64,000 nt of DNA from NCBI GenBank assembly GCA_963770765.1, contig CAVYQS010000007.1, positions 372,001 through 436,000 on the forward strand, read 5' to 3'. Each line of letters opens with the position of its first letter. The first letter of the stretch is position 1. Source of the DNA: CAVPCY01 sp963770765. Its GTDB lineage: Bacteria > Actinomycetota > Coriobacteriia > Anaerosomatales > PHET01. Of the stretch, positions 1 to 8,183 are shown piece by piece. A program made the position numbers and the translations under genes. A model generated the notes under the pieces. It was given only the letters and a program-made list of their open reading frames with translations. It searched no databases and was not told the origin of the DNA.

Positions 1-87
1 GATCGGTCGGGGGGCGCTACGCAGGAGCCGGCCGGCAGCGAGTCGGTCGCGACGGTCTTGCCCATCGCCTTCGCGTAGTATTGACGC

Positions 88-1350
88 ATGAGCGACACGG
101 CGCCCCCGGCATTCCACGTCATGGCGAAGCCCACAGGGGCCCGCTGCAACCTGCGCTGCGACTACTGCTTCTTCCTCGAGAAGTCCGAGCTGTACCCGGG
201 CAGCGACTTCCGCATGACCGACGAGGTCATGGAGTCCTTCGTGCGCCAGACCATCGCCGCGCAGCAGGTGCCCTTCGTGACACTGGCGTGGCAAGGCGGC
301 GAGCCCACGTTGATGGGCCTCGACTTCTTCCGGCGCGCACTCGAGACCGAGCGTGACGCCCTTCCCGACGGTTGGGCTGTCGAGCGCACGATCCAGACGA
401 ACGGCACGCTCCTCGACGACGAGTGGGCCGCCTTCCTGGCGCAGAACGAGATCCTCGTGGGGCTCAGCCTGGACGGGCCTCGCGATCTGCACGACGCCTA
501 CCGTCACGACGGCACCGGCCACTCCGTCTTCGACAGGGTCGAGGCCGCCGCCCGGTTGCTGCAGAAACATGGTGCCGAGTTCAACGTGCTGTGCACGATC
601 AACGCGGCGAACGCGAGCCGCCCCTTGGACGTCTACCGCTACTTCCGAGACGAGCTCGGCGCACGCTACCTGCAGTTCATCCCGATCGTCGAGGTCGCGA
701 CGCCACCCGCCGACGGTCTGGCCGGCACCGTGACCGAGCGGAGCGTCCCACCGCTCGCGTACGGGGAGTTCCTCTCGGCGATCTTCGACGAGTGGGTCCG
801 CAATGACGTCGGGGAGATGTTCGTGCAGTTCTTCGACGGCGTGCTCGCCGCCTACCTGCGCGGCTACTCGTCGCTGTGCGTCTTGCGCCCCACGTGTGGT
901 GAAGGCGTGGCGCTCGAACACAATGGCGACGTGTACTCGTGCGACCACTTCGTCGACGAGCCGTATCTGCTCGGCAACATCATGGAGACGCCGCTCGGCG
1001 AGCTCGTGCGCTCAGACAAGCAGCAGGCGTTCGGCGAAGCGAAGCGCGACACGCTCCCCGGCTACTGCCGGGAGTGCGAGTTCCTGTTCGCGTGCAACGG
1101 GGAGTGTCCCAAGAACCGCATCGCGCTCACGCCCGGCGGAGAGCCCGGACTCAACTACCTGTGCGAGGGATTGAAGCACTTCTTCGCGCACACCGACCGC
1201 CACATGAAGGCGATGGCAGCGCTGCTTCGAGAAGGGCGCTCCGCCGACCAGATCATGGTCATTCTCGCCGAGGAGGCCGCCCGTACCGGCCGCAACGACC
1301 CGTGTCCGTGCGGCAGCGGCAACAAGTACAAAGCCTGCTGCGGCAGGTAG
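88..1350 (+). CDS. Anaerobic sulfatase-maturase-type radical SAM protein with C-terminal SEC-C motif
   Basis: A 420-aa radical SAM/SPASM enzyme of the anaerobic sulfatase maturase (anSME) type. That family oxidises an active-site Cys or Ser of a sulfatase to formylglycine using S-adenosylmethionine. The N-terminus shows the 4Fe-4S motif CNLRCDYC (about residues 20-27). The C-terminal third has the Cys-rich SPASM pattern, including CGEG, CDHF, CRECEF and CNGECPK. The last about 20 residues form a SEC-C zinc motif (DPCPCGSGNKYKACC), also found at the end of SecA. No sulfatase gene is in the window, so the substrate is unknown and could be another peptide. The ATG lies 87 bases into the window and its promoter cannot be judged. 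Confidence 0.88.
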   Translation: MSDTAPPAFHVMAKPTGARCNLRCDYCFFLEKSELYPGSDFRMTDEVMESFVRQTIAAQQVPFVTLAWQGGEPTLMGLDFFRRALETERDALPDGWAVERTIQTNGTLLDDEWAAFLAQNEILVGLSLDGPRDLHDAYRHDGTGHSVFDRVEAAARLLQKHGAEFNVLCTINAANASRPLDVYRYFRDELGARYLQFIPIVEVATPPADGLAGTVTERSVPPLAYGEFLSAIFDEWVRNDVGEMFVQFFDGVLAAYLRGYSSLCVLRPTCGEGVALEHNGDVYSCDHFVDEPYLLGNIMETPLGELVRSDKQQAFGEAKRDTLPGYCRECEFLFACNGECPKNRIALTPGGEPGLNYLCEGLKHFFAHTDRHMKAMAALLREGRSADQIMVILAEEAARTGRNDPCPCGSGNKYKACCGR

Positions 1351-1425
1351 CACCCGGCGACGCCTGCCACTGCCCGTGACATGCGAACTGAAGCACAGGA
1401 GACCCACAATCGACAGATGCGGTTT

Positions 1426-1453
1426 GGGTACTTACCTTGTGGTAAGAGTACCC
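1426..1453. promoter_or_regulatory. Imperfect inverted repeat upstream of the lipoprotein gene
   Basis: GGGTACTTACC and GGTAAGAGTACCC face each other around TTGT, with a two-base bulge. The repeat lies between the radical SAM gene and the lipoprotein start at 1526. It could be an operator or a weak terminator. It has no T tract. Confidence 0.3.
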
Positions 1454-1525
1454 TTACGGGAGTGCTCCTCTGATTGCGTTGCGACGAGAGCGCGCGACGC
1501 CGTCACTCGGAAGGAGAGGGCAGGC

Positions 1526-2006
1526 ATGCGTAGAACAAGATGGTCTCTGGCGGTTCTCATGGTCTGTACTGGCCACGGTGGCCGTGGCCGGGTGCGCACC
1601 CCAGACGCCGACCGCAGTCGATCCGGTGACCGAAGAGATCGAGGCGCAGACCGATCAGCAGCAGAGCACCGTCGACGATGCACTGAACTCCGCTCAGGCC
1701 ACGGTCAACGAGCTCATCACCATCGGCGACGGGCTTGAGACGCGTATCGACGGGCTGCAGGTGAAGTCCGGTCTGCAGGAGATACAGCGCAAATTGACCC
1801 GGGCTCTCGAGCAGACCGGAGACGCCAAGGTCGCCGCGGTCGAGGAGATATCCAGCGCGTTAAACGATCTGATCTCGAGAATCGAGACCGCAGCGAGCAA
1901 GGCGCCCGCAGGCGGAGAACTCCAGACCGAACTGAACGGATACGCACAGCAGCTCAAGGACGTGCAGGCGTCGCTGACCGAGGCCGCGTCCGGCGCCACC
2001 GAGTGA
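1526..2006 (+). CDS. Small helical lipoprotein (reading frame interrupted near 1560)
   Basis: The ATG at 1526 has a strong ribosome binding site (GGAAGGAGAGG) and starts MRRTRWSLAVLM. The rest of the signal peptide, VLATVAVAGC, with lipobox VAGC, is one frame away. Removing one base near 1555-1565 joins them into a normal lipoprotein signal. The mature part of about 140 aa is helical and rich in Q, E, A and T, with coiled-coil character, and is probably anchored on the outer face of the membrane. I do not recognise the family. The next gene encodes a second small lipoprotein of similar design, so the two may be distant paralogues. An alternative GTG/ATG start from 1479 in the downstream frame lacks a signal-like N-terminus. 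Confidence 0.6.
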
Positions 2007-2121
2007 CGCCCGCCGGAGCCACGGTCACGCAGACCGCGCCAAGCCCCACATCGGCATGACTCGGTCTGCAAGCGACGGCAATGGGTACCGTAGTGCTGAA
2101 CACCTACGTGGAAGGAGCTCC

Positions 2122-2560
2122 ATGCGCCGAACTTCGCTGATCGTGGCGCTTGTCATCACCGCCCTGGTCGCGAGCGGCCTGCTGCTGGTCGGCTGCTCGT
2201 CGCCCACGGCCTACCGAGCCGCCCGATGCTCCCGTGCTCGATGCCGCGATCGCGACCGCGAGCACGTCGGTCGCGAACGCCTCCACGTACGTGTTCGGCC
2301 TCAAGCAGGAGATCCCGGGGGCCCCGTCCAACGACGACCTCGAGAAGCTGCAGACCACCCTCAATGCGGCAGCTGCCCAGACGGGGCCCGAGCAGAGGGT
2401 AACGGCCCAAAGCGCGCTCGACCAGTTCAACGCCGGGATAGCCAGCCTGACTGAGACCTACGACGCGACTCCCGAAGGAAGCCCCGACAAGGATCAGATC
2501 CAGGAACTCATAGCAACACTCGAGGTAGGACGCGATGCGCTCGACCTCGCGCTGAAGTGA
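2122..2560 (+). CDS. Small helical lipoprotein (reading frame interrupted near 2211)
   Basis: The ATG at 2122 follows GGAAGGAG. It encodes a signal peptide ending in the lipobox LVGC, followed by CSSPTA. The frame then shifts: the sequence continues as TEPPDAPVLDAAIATAS one frame over and ends as a helical domain of about 115 aa ending in LDLALK. One extra base near 2211 accounts for the break. The function is unknown. The design resembles the preceding lipoprotein (short acidic linker, then an Ala/Gln/Thr-rich helical body), which suggests a co-evolved pair of envelope proteins. Confidence 0.6.
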
Positions 2561-2599
2561 CGAGGACCGTCGTAACACCCGGGCACATGAGGAGGCTCC

Positions 2600-3004
2600 G
2601 TGGGTCACACTGCGAAGTTCGCGCAGCTGGTGCTAGATGAGAACGCCCTGCACACGCCGGAGGGCACGATGCCGCTCGGCGAGATCACCCGCGCCGAGTT
2701 CATGCGCGACGTCGTGAGAGAGGGGCCGGGGCCGAGCACCCAGGAGACGTCCGCCGGAGCCGTGGTCGGGGGTGCTGTCGTTGGCGGGGCGATCTTCGGG
2801 GCGGCCGGCGCCGTCGCAGGGGGGCTTCTCGGCTCGACGGTCAAAGACGACGTGCCGGCTGCGCCCTCGTTCCACACGAACTCCGTCACGATCGTCTTCG
2901 AGACCGACGACTTCGCATACTCGATGGACATCGCTCGCGAGCAGGAGATGGACGCCAACCACTTCGTGCAGACGGTACGCAAGGCGGTGAAGCGCCACCA
3001 CTAG
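2600..3004 (+). CDS. Glycine-zipper protein of unknown function
   Basis: A 134-aa protein with GTG start at 2600 and a GGAGG ribosome binding site five bases upstream. Residues 50-80 form a Gly/Ala/Val-rich zipper (AVVGGAVVGGAIFGAAG) that can insert in or associate with membranes. The flanking parts look like a small PH-like or beta-rich domain (VTIVFETDDFAYSMDI). There is no signal peptide. The family is not recognised. It follows two lipoprotein genes on the same strand with short gaps and may be co-transcribed with them. Confidence 0.6.
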   Translation: MGHTAKFAQLVLDENALHTPEGTMPLGEITRAEFMRDVVREGPGPSTQETSAGAVVGGAVVGGAIFGAAGAVAGGLLGSTVKDDVPAAPSFHTNSVTIVFETDDFAYSMDIAREQEMDANHFVQTVRKAVKRHH

Positions 3005-3112
3005 GCGCACGACGTCGCCCCCTGGCCTCCGGCCGATTGTGTAGACTTCGACCGGGAGCGATCCGAGGGGAGCGGTCATCGGCGTGTGCCAACCATCGCG
3101 AGGTAGTTCGAC

Positions 3113-4453
3113 ATGCGGCTGATCGCACGCGGCGTGCTGTGGTTCGGTCTGTACCTGACCGTCATCTTGTTTCCGCTTGTCGCAGGTGCGGTCCTCTACG
3201 ACCCTGCTCAGGCGGCGAGTCCGCTCGTGAACCTCGCAGCGGCATGCGGCTACATCGCGCTGGCGCTCATGGCCACCGAACTGGCTCTCGTGTCGCGTTT
3301 CGGAGGCGTCGCGGGGGCTTTCGGGCTCGACTCGCTACTCCAGTTCCACCGGCAGATAGGCATCGCCTCGATGGCCTTCGCTCTGGCCCATCCGGCGCTC
3401 CTGCTCGCCGACCACGCGTACACGATGACGTTGCTGCGTCCTCTTCCCACGACTCCTTGGCCGGTTCTCGCGGGGCTTGCGGCATTCGTGCTGGCCGGAC
3501 TCGTGGTGGGGCTCTCGGTGTTCCGGCGTCAGCTGCACCTCTCCTACGAGGTCTGGCACACGACCCACGGTGCGCTTTCCCTGGCGCTCATCGGAATCGC
3601 GGCTGCACATGTATTGGGGATCGGACGCTTTGCCGCGATCCCCGTCGTGCGGGCACTCTGGCTGGTCTACCTCGTGTCCTTCATCGGCATGTTCCTGCGG
3701 TACCGGCTCTTCAGGCCCCTTGCGCAACGGACGCGGCCGTGGGAGGTCGTCGAGAACCGCAGCGAGCATGGAAGCGCCCACACGCTGGTGCTGCGCCCGG
3801 TCGGTCACGACGGCTTCCGCTTCGAGCCGGGCCAGTTCGGTTGGATCGGCTTCGGGCGTTCGCCGTTCAGCGCGAGTCAGCACCCGATCTCCTTCTCGTC
3901 GAACGGCGACATTCCCGAGGAGGACGGCGCGGTCGCCTTCACCATCAAGCGCCTCGGCGACTGGTCGAACGAGGTCGTTCCCCACGTCGAAGCCGGCACG
4001 CGCGCCTGGATCGACGGCCCACACGGCGTGTTCACGATCGATCGCGAGGAGGGCGCCGGCTACGTCCTGATCGGCGGCGGAGTCGGGATCACGCCTCTGT
4101 ACTCGATGCTGCAGGCACTCGAAACCCGCGGCGACGTGCGACCGATCTTCGTGTTCCACGGCGCGAACGACATCCATGAGCTCACGTTCCGCGAGGAGCT
4201 GGCCGCCATGGCCGCGCGGATGGACAACCTGACGCTCGTGACCGTGCTCGTGACCGCCGAAGACGGCTGGGACGGTGAGCGCGGCTTCATCAGTTCAGAC
4301 ATCCTGATGCACTATCTGCCGCCGCGGCTCTACCGGCGCTTCCAGTACTTCATCTGCGGTCCGGGGCCTCTCATGGACGCGATGGAGAAGGTCCTGCCGG
4401 AGATAGGTGTGCCGGCGGATCGGGTCCATACCGAGCGATTCGACATGGTGTGA
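3113..4453 (+). CDS. Ferric-reductase-like transmembrane flavocytochrome
   Basis: A 446-aa membrane oxidoreductase. Residues 1-210 form a ferric-reductase-type transmembrane domain of about six helices. It has histidines suited to bind heme b (FHRQ, AHP, WHTTHG, AAAHVLG). The cytoplasmic half is a ferredoxin-NADP reductase module with an FAD segment (HPISFSS), a nucleotide-binding GGGVGITPLYSM and a terminal CGPGPLMDAM. The family moves electrons from NAD(P)H through FAD and heme across the membrane. The next gene, which starts 10 bases after the stop, encodes a six-heme cytochrome c anchored outside, so a two-protein electron export chain is likely. NOX-type superoxide production is an alternative. 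Confidence 0.85.
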   Translation: MRLIARGVLWFGLYLTVILFPLVAGAVLYDPAQAASPLVNLAAACGYIALALMATELALVSRFGGVAGAFGLDSLLQFHRQIGIASMAFALAHPALLLADHAYTMTLLRPLPTTPWPVLAGLAAFVLAGLVVGLSVFRRQLHLSYEVWHTTHGALSLALIGIAAAHVLGIGRFAAIPVVRALWLVYLVSFIGMFLRYRLFRPLAQRTRPWEVVENRSEHGSAHTLVLRPVGHDGFRFEPGQFGWIGFGRSPFSASQHPISFSSNGDIPEEDGAVAFTIKRLGDWSNEVVPHVEAGTRAWIDGPHGVFTIDREEGAGYVLIGGGVGITPLYSMLQALETRGDVRPIFVFHGANDIHELTFREELAAMAARMDNLTLVTVLVTAEDGWDGERGFISSDILMHYLPPRLYRRFQYFICGPGPLMDAMEKVLPEIGVPADRVHTERFDMV

Positions 4454-4463
4454 CGGTGATGCT

Positions 4464-5078
4464 GTGAACCATCGTATCGTCTCTGCCGTCGTCGTGATCA
4501 TCGTGGCGCTGTTCCTCGCGGCGGCCGGCCTGTTCACGTGGGCACTGGCTGTGGTGGCTCCGCCGCGCGACGCGCTGAGCGCCGCGCCCGACAACCCACA
4601 CCCCGTCACGAGGCGCACGGAGTCATGCCTGGAGTGCCACCGCACCGATCGGGACACGATCCCGGTCACCCATCGAAACTACGCTGTGCAGACGTGCGGA
4701 TCGTGCCACAAGCAGGCGGTGCGTGTGCTCGTCCCACACTCCGTGGCGATGGGCGACGTGCGCTGCCCCCTGTGCCACGGGGACCCCGGACGCGATCAGG
4801 GTGTGCCCGAGAGCCACTTGTCGTACGAGACGGACGAGTGCCTCCTGTGTCATCCGGTGGACTCCGACCACTACGACAAGGAGCCGGCGCCGGCGGGGCT
4901 GGCTGCGAGCTACGCGGTACCGATACCTCACGGAACCGAGGGGTACTTCGAGGACTGCTCGTACTGCCATCAGGTCGGAGAGCGACGCACGCTTCCCGAC
5001 AACCACCGCGACTTCGCGCTCGAAACATGCACCGACTGCCACGCCGAAGGCGAGACGGAGCCCGGCGGCGGCGAGTAG
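4464..5078 (+). CDS. Membrane-anchored hexaheme c-type cytochrome
   Basis: A protein of about 204 aa with one N-terminal membrane anchor (residues 5-27) and six CxxCH heme motifs: CLECH, CGSCH, CPLCH, CLLCH, CSYCH and CTDCH. Several distal His residues could serve as ligands. The layout is like NapC/NrfH-neighbour or small multiheme electron carriers exposed to the outside. The GTG at 4464 is chosen because it places the anchor right at the N-terminus. It follows the flavocytochrome gene by 10 bases, so the two form an operon and the cytochrome probably receives electrons from it. The terminal acceptor is unknown. Confidence 0.85.
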   Translation: MNHRIVSAVVVIIVALFLAAAGLFTWALAVVAPPRDALSAAPDNPHPVTRRTESCLECHRTDRDTIPVTHRNYAVQTCGSCHKQAVRVLVPHSVAMGDVRCPLCHGDPGRDQGVPESHLSYETDECLLCHPVDSDHYDKEPAPAGLAASYAVPIPHGTEGYFEDCSYCHQVGERRTLPDNHRDFALETCTDCHAEGETEPGGGE

Positions 5079-5186
5079 CCATCGGTGAACTCGATCACGC
5101 ACCCGAATCGGTGGGCGGTGGTCGGCTATTCATCTACGACGGGAATATATTCATCACTACGTCACGTGCCGGGGGAGGCGATAGTC

Positions 5187-5339
5187 GTGCTTGATATGCT
5201 CACCGCAGTACTCATCGGCATCGCGGCTCTGACGATCATGGTCGCACTGGTGATGATCGCCGGGTTCCTGGTCTCGATGTTCGCGGCCATGTTCGCCGCA
5301 CCCGCCGAGCACCACAGACAGCATGGTGCACACGCTTAG
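5187..5339 (+). CDS. Small one-helix membrane protein
   Basis: A 50-aa protein from a GTG at 5187 preceded by GGGGGAGG. It is mostly one long hydrophobic helix (LTAVLIGIAALTIMVALVMI) with a His-rich tail (EHHRQHGAHA). It comes 108 bases after the hexaheme cytochrome on the same strand and could be an accessory of that redox pair. No family is recognised. Confidence 0.45.
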   Translation: MLDMLTAVLIGIAALTIMVALVMIAGFLVSMFAAMFAAPAEHHRQHGAHA

Positions 5340-5388
5340 CGGGACCGTTCTGCGAGCTTCACTGCTGCGCCCTCTCCGGCTCGGACGG

Positions 5389-8049
5389 TCACCCGAGATC
5401 GAGCCGGATTTCAGTGACGCACTCCTCGGTCCCGATCCTTCGGAACCCCAGTTGCTCGACGACTCTGAGCATCCGCTGATTGTCGGACGCGACGAACCCG
5501 GTGATCTCGTGAAAGCCCTTCTCGTGCGCGATCCCGATGATGACGTCGATCAGCTTGAATCCGAGCCCCTTGCCTTGGAAGTCGTCGTGGATCAGCGTCG
5601 CGAACTCGCCGGCGCCGCGCTCGGGGTCGCCCATCAGCCGTGCCACCCCGGCGATGCGCTTCTTGGGCCCCTCCATCACTTCCGCGATGATCGCGATCTC
5701 CCGGTCGTAGTCGTTGTTGGTGAAGCGCACGAGGCGGTCGTGGTCGAAGCTGGGCACGTTGCCGAAGAACCTGAAGCGCAGCGACTGTGCCGAGATGGTG
5801 GCCAGCATCTCGCCGAGCATCGGCTCGTCCTCGGGCCGGATCGGCCGCAGCAAGGCCTCGGTCCCATCGCTCAGCCGCCACGGCGACACGTAGCGCGTCG
5901 GGTACGGCGTGATGACCAGGTGCGGAGCGTCCGGCTGCCCTCGCAGCACCGATTCATCGATGACGACACGCGCGTCCACCACGAGGGCCTTGCCTCGCGA
6001 GATCACGAGCGGGTTGATGTCTATCTCCGCGATCTCGGGGAAGTCGACCACCATGTTCGAAAGCATCGTGAGCAGCTCTTCGAGCTCACAGAAGTCCGGT
6101 TGCGGCACCCCTCGCGGGGACGTGCGCATCGTCTTGAAGATGCGCGTGCCCTCCATCATGCGCCGCGCGAGCACTTGGTTGAGCGGCGGAAGGCTCACCG
6201 AGAAGTCCGCGAGCCCTTCGGCGCCCACCCCACCGGCTCCGAACAGCAGCACCGAGCCGAACTGGCAGTCCTTCTTCATGCCGAGCATGAGCTCGTAGTC
6301 GATGTCGCGCACCATCTTCTGGACGGCGATGCCCTCGATCTCGGCCTCCGGCTCGCTCGCCTTCACGCGCGTCATCACCCGTTCGTATGCGCCCTCGAGG
6401 TCGTCGGGGGAGCACACCCCGACCTCCACCCCGCCCACCGCACTCTTGTGGGTGATCGCGTGTGACACCACTTTGAGAACGACCGGGTACCCCAGATCCG
6501 CCGCCGCACTGAGCGCCTCCTCGACGCTGTGGGCGGTGCTCTGCCGAACGATCGGCATGCCGTAGGTCGTGACGAAGTGCTTCGACTCCTCCTCGGTGAG
6601 GACGAGACGTCCCGTGGCAGCCACCCGTCGCAACAGGGCGTTCAGATTGTGCTTGGCCGGAGCGACATCGATCGGCAGCTCGCCGGGAGTCTCGTAGAGC
6701 AGCTCGAGGTTGCGCGAGTAGTCGTACATGCCGAGGTACGTCTTGACCGCGTACTCGGGCGTCTCGTAGCAGGGGATACCCGCATCCTGCAGTATTCGTC
6801 GACCGTCCTCGACGGTCTCACCGCCCACGAGAGCGGCGATGATCGGCTTCTGCGAGCCCTTGGCGAGCGCGGCGATCTTCTCGGCCATCTCGTCGGGACG
6901 CGCGTTGCCCTGCGGCGTGTAGATGAGCAGGATGCCGTGGATGCCCGGCTCCTCGAGGCACGCCTTCACGGCGACCGCGAAGCGCTCGCTGCCGGCGTCT
7001 CCCAGCACGTCGATGGGGTTCGCGTGGCTCCAGTAGGCGGGCAGCGCGGCATCGAGCGCTTCGAGCATGGTGTCGGGGAGCTTGGCCAGGCGGCCGCCGT
7101 GTTCGATGATCGAGTCGGTCGCCATGACGCCGAGGCCGCCGGCGTTGGTGACGACGGCGACATCGCGACCCACCGGCAACCGTCGTGAGTCGAGCACCTC
7201 GGCGGCTCGGAAGAGGCCGGCGACCTCGTGGACGCGTACGACCCCGACACGGCGGAATGCGGCCTCGTAGATCTCGTCGCCACCCGTCATCGACCCGGTG
7301 TGGGACAACGCCGCGGCCGCGCTCTCGGCGAAACGCCCCGGTTTGAGCACGATGATCGGCTTGTTGCGGGCGAAAGCTCGCGCTGCGCTCATGAAGCGAC
7401 GGGCGCTGCCGATGTCCTCCATGTAGACGAGGATCGATCGCGTATTGGGATCCTCGCCGAGAAAGTCGACGAGGTCCGCGAAGTCGACGTCGACCATGCT
7501 GCCAACAGAAGCGAACAGCGAGAAGCCGATCCTGGAGCTCACCGCCCAGTCGAGCATCCCCGTTCCCAGCGCGGCGCTCTGCGAGATCAGTGCGATGTTG
7601 CCGCGTTCCGGTTCCACGGTGAGAATCGACGCGTTGAGCCCCACCGGCGGACGGATGATACCCAGGCAGTTGGGACCCACGACGCGCATCGGGCTCCCCT
7701 GAAGCGCATCCTTGATCTCTTGCTCGAGTCCCTGCCCAAGCGTGCCCGTCTCGCCGAAGCCCGCAGAGACCACGATGGCCCCACCGGCCTGCGCTCGAGC
7801 GCACTCCGCGATCACTTCGGGCACCGATGCCGCCGGTGTCGCAACGACGACGAGGTCGGCTTGGACGGGAACATCGCCGATGCCGGGGTAGCACGATACG
7901 CCGAGCACCGCGTCGTGATGCGGGTTGACCGGATACAGGTCGCGCCCCGTGGAGCGCATCAGATTCTCCATGATGGTGCGCCCGACTGTTCCCTCGGTGT
8001 CGGTCGCTCCGATCAGGACGATGGACGTGGGATCGAGCATGCGCTTCAC
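5389..8049 (-). CDS. ADP-forming acyl-CoA synthetase fused to a GNAT acetyltransferase domain
   Basis: An 886-aa fusion. The order is CoA-binding domain (about 1-130), succinyl-CoA-ligase-like domain, ATP-grasp domain (about 480-700) and C-terminal GNAT domain (about 720-880). The phosphorylated His lies in SHTGSMTG (near residue 255). The synthetase family interconverts acetyl- or other acyl-CoA plus ADP and phosphate with free acid plus CoA and ATP, the usual energy-conserving step in anaerobes. The same domain order also occurs in Pat/PatZ-type protein lysine acetyltransferases, where the synthetase part may be only regulatory. The retained His favours activity. The GTG at 8049 is chosen because GGAGGT lies six bases upstream. 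It is divergent from an AcuC-like deacetylase. Confidence 0.87.
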   Translation of the reverse strand: MKRMLDPTSIVLIGATDTEGTVGRTIMENLMRSTGRDLYPVNPHHDAVLGVSCYPGIGDVPVQADLVVVATPAASVPEVIAECARAQAGGAIVVSAGFGETGTLGQGLEQEIKDALQGSPMRVVGPNCLGIIRPPVGLNASILTVEPERGNIALISQSAALGTGMLDWAVSSRIGFSLFASVGSMVDVDFADLVDFLGEDPNTRSILVYMEDIGSARRFMSAARAFARNKPIIVLKPGRFAESAAAALSHTGSMTGGDEIYEAAFRRVGVVRVHEVAGLFRAAEVLDSRRLPVGRDVAVVTNAGGLGVMATDSIIEHGGRLAKLPDTMLEALDAALPAYWSHANPIDVLGDAGSERFAVAVKACLEEPGIHGILLIYTPQGNARPDEMAEKIAALAKGSQKPIIAALVGGETVEDGRRILQDAGIPCYETPEYAVKTYLGMYDYSRNLELLYETPGELPIDVAPAKHNLNALLRRVAATGRLVLTEEESKHFVTTYGMPIVRQSTAHSVEEALSAAADLGYPVVLKVVSHAITHKSAVGGVEVGVCSPDDLEGAYERVMTRVKASEPEAEIEGIAVQKMVRDIDYELMLGMKKDCQFGSVLLFGAGGVGAEGLADFSVSLPPLNQVLARRMMEGTRIFKTMRTSPRGVPQPDFCELEELLTMLSNMVVDFPEIAEIDINPLVISRGKALVVDARVVIDESVLRGQPDAPHLVITPYPTRYVSPWRLSDGTEALLRPIRPEDEPMLGEMLATISAQSLRFRFFGNVPSFDHDRLVRFTNNDYDREIAIIAEVMEGPKKRIAGVARLMGDPERGAGEFATLIHDDFQGKGLGFKLIDVIIGIAHEKGFHEITGFVASDNQRMLRVVEQLGFRRIGTEECVTEIRLDLG

Positions 8050-8183
8050 GTGGGTACCTCCGCTATGAGTGTCCACCTGTGAGTCTTCCCTGAATCGGCG
8101 TCGCGGAGCTGCGCGTGCGCGCGCCCGGCAGAGTCGTGGGACAATCGCAGCAGCGATGCGGCGACGACGCGGCGGGAGAGAAC

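Noticed and set aside
1..89. Open frame on the minus strand from an ATG at 89 running off the window edge
   Set aside because: It is only 29 codons, lies entirely upstream of the radical SAM start, shares the CATG with it and has no recognisable motif.
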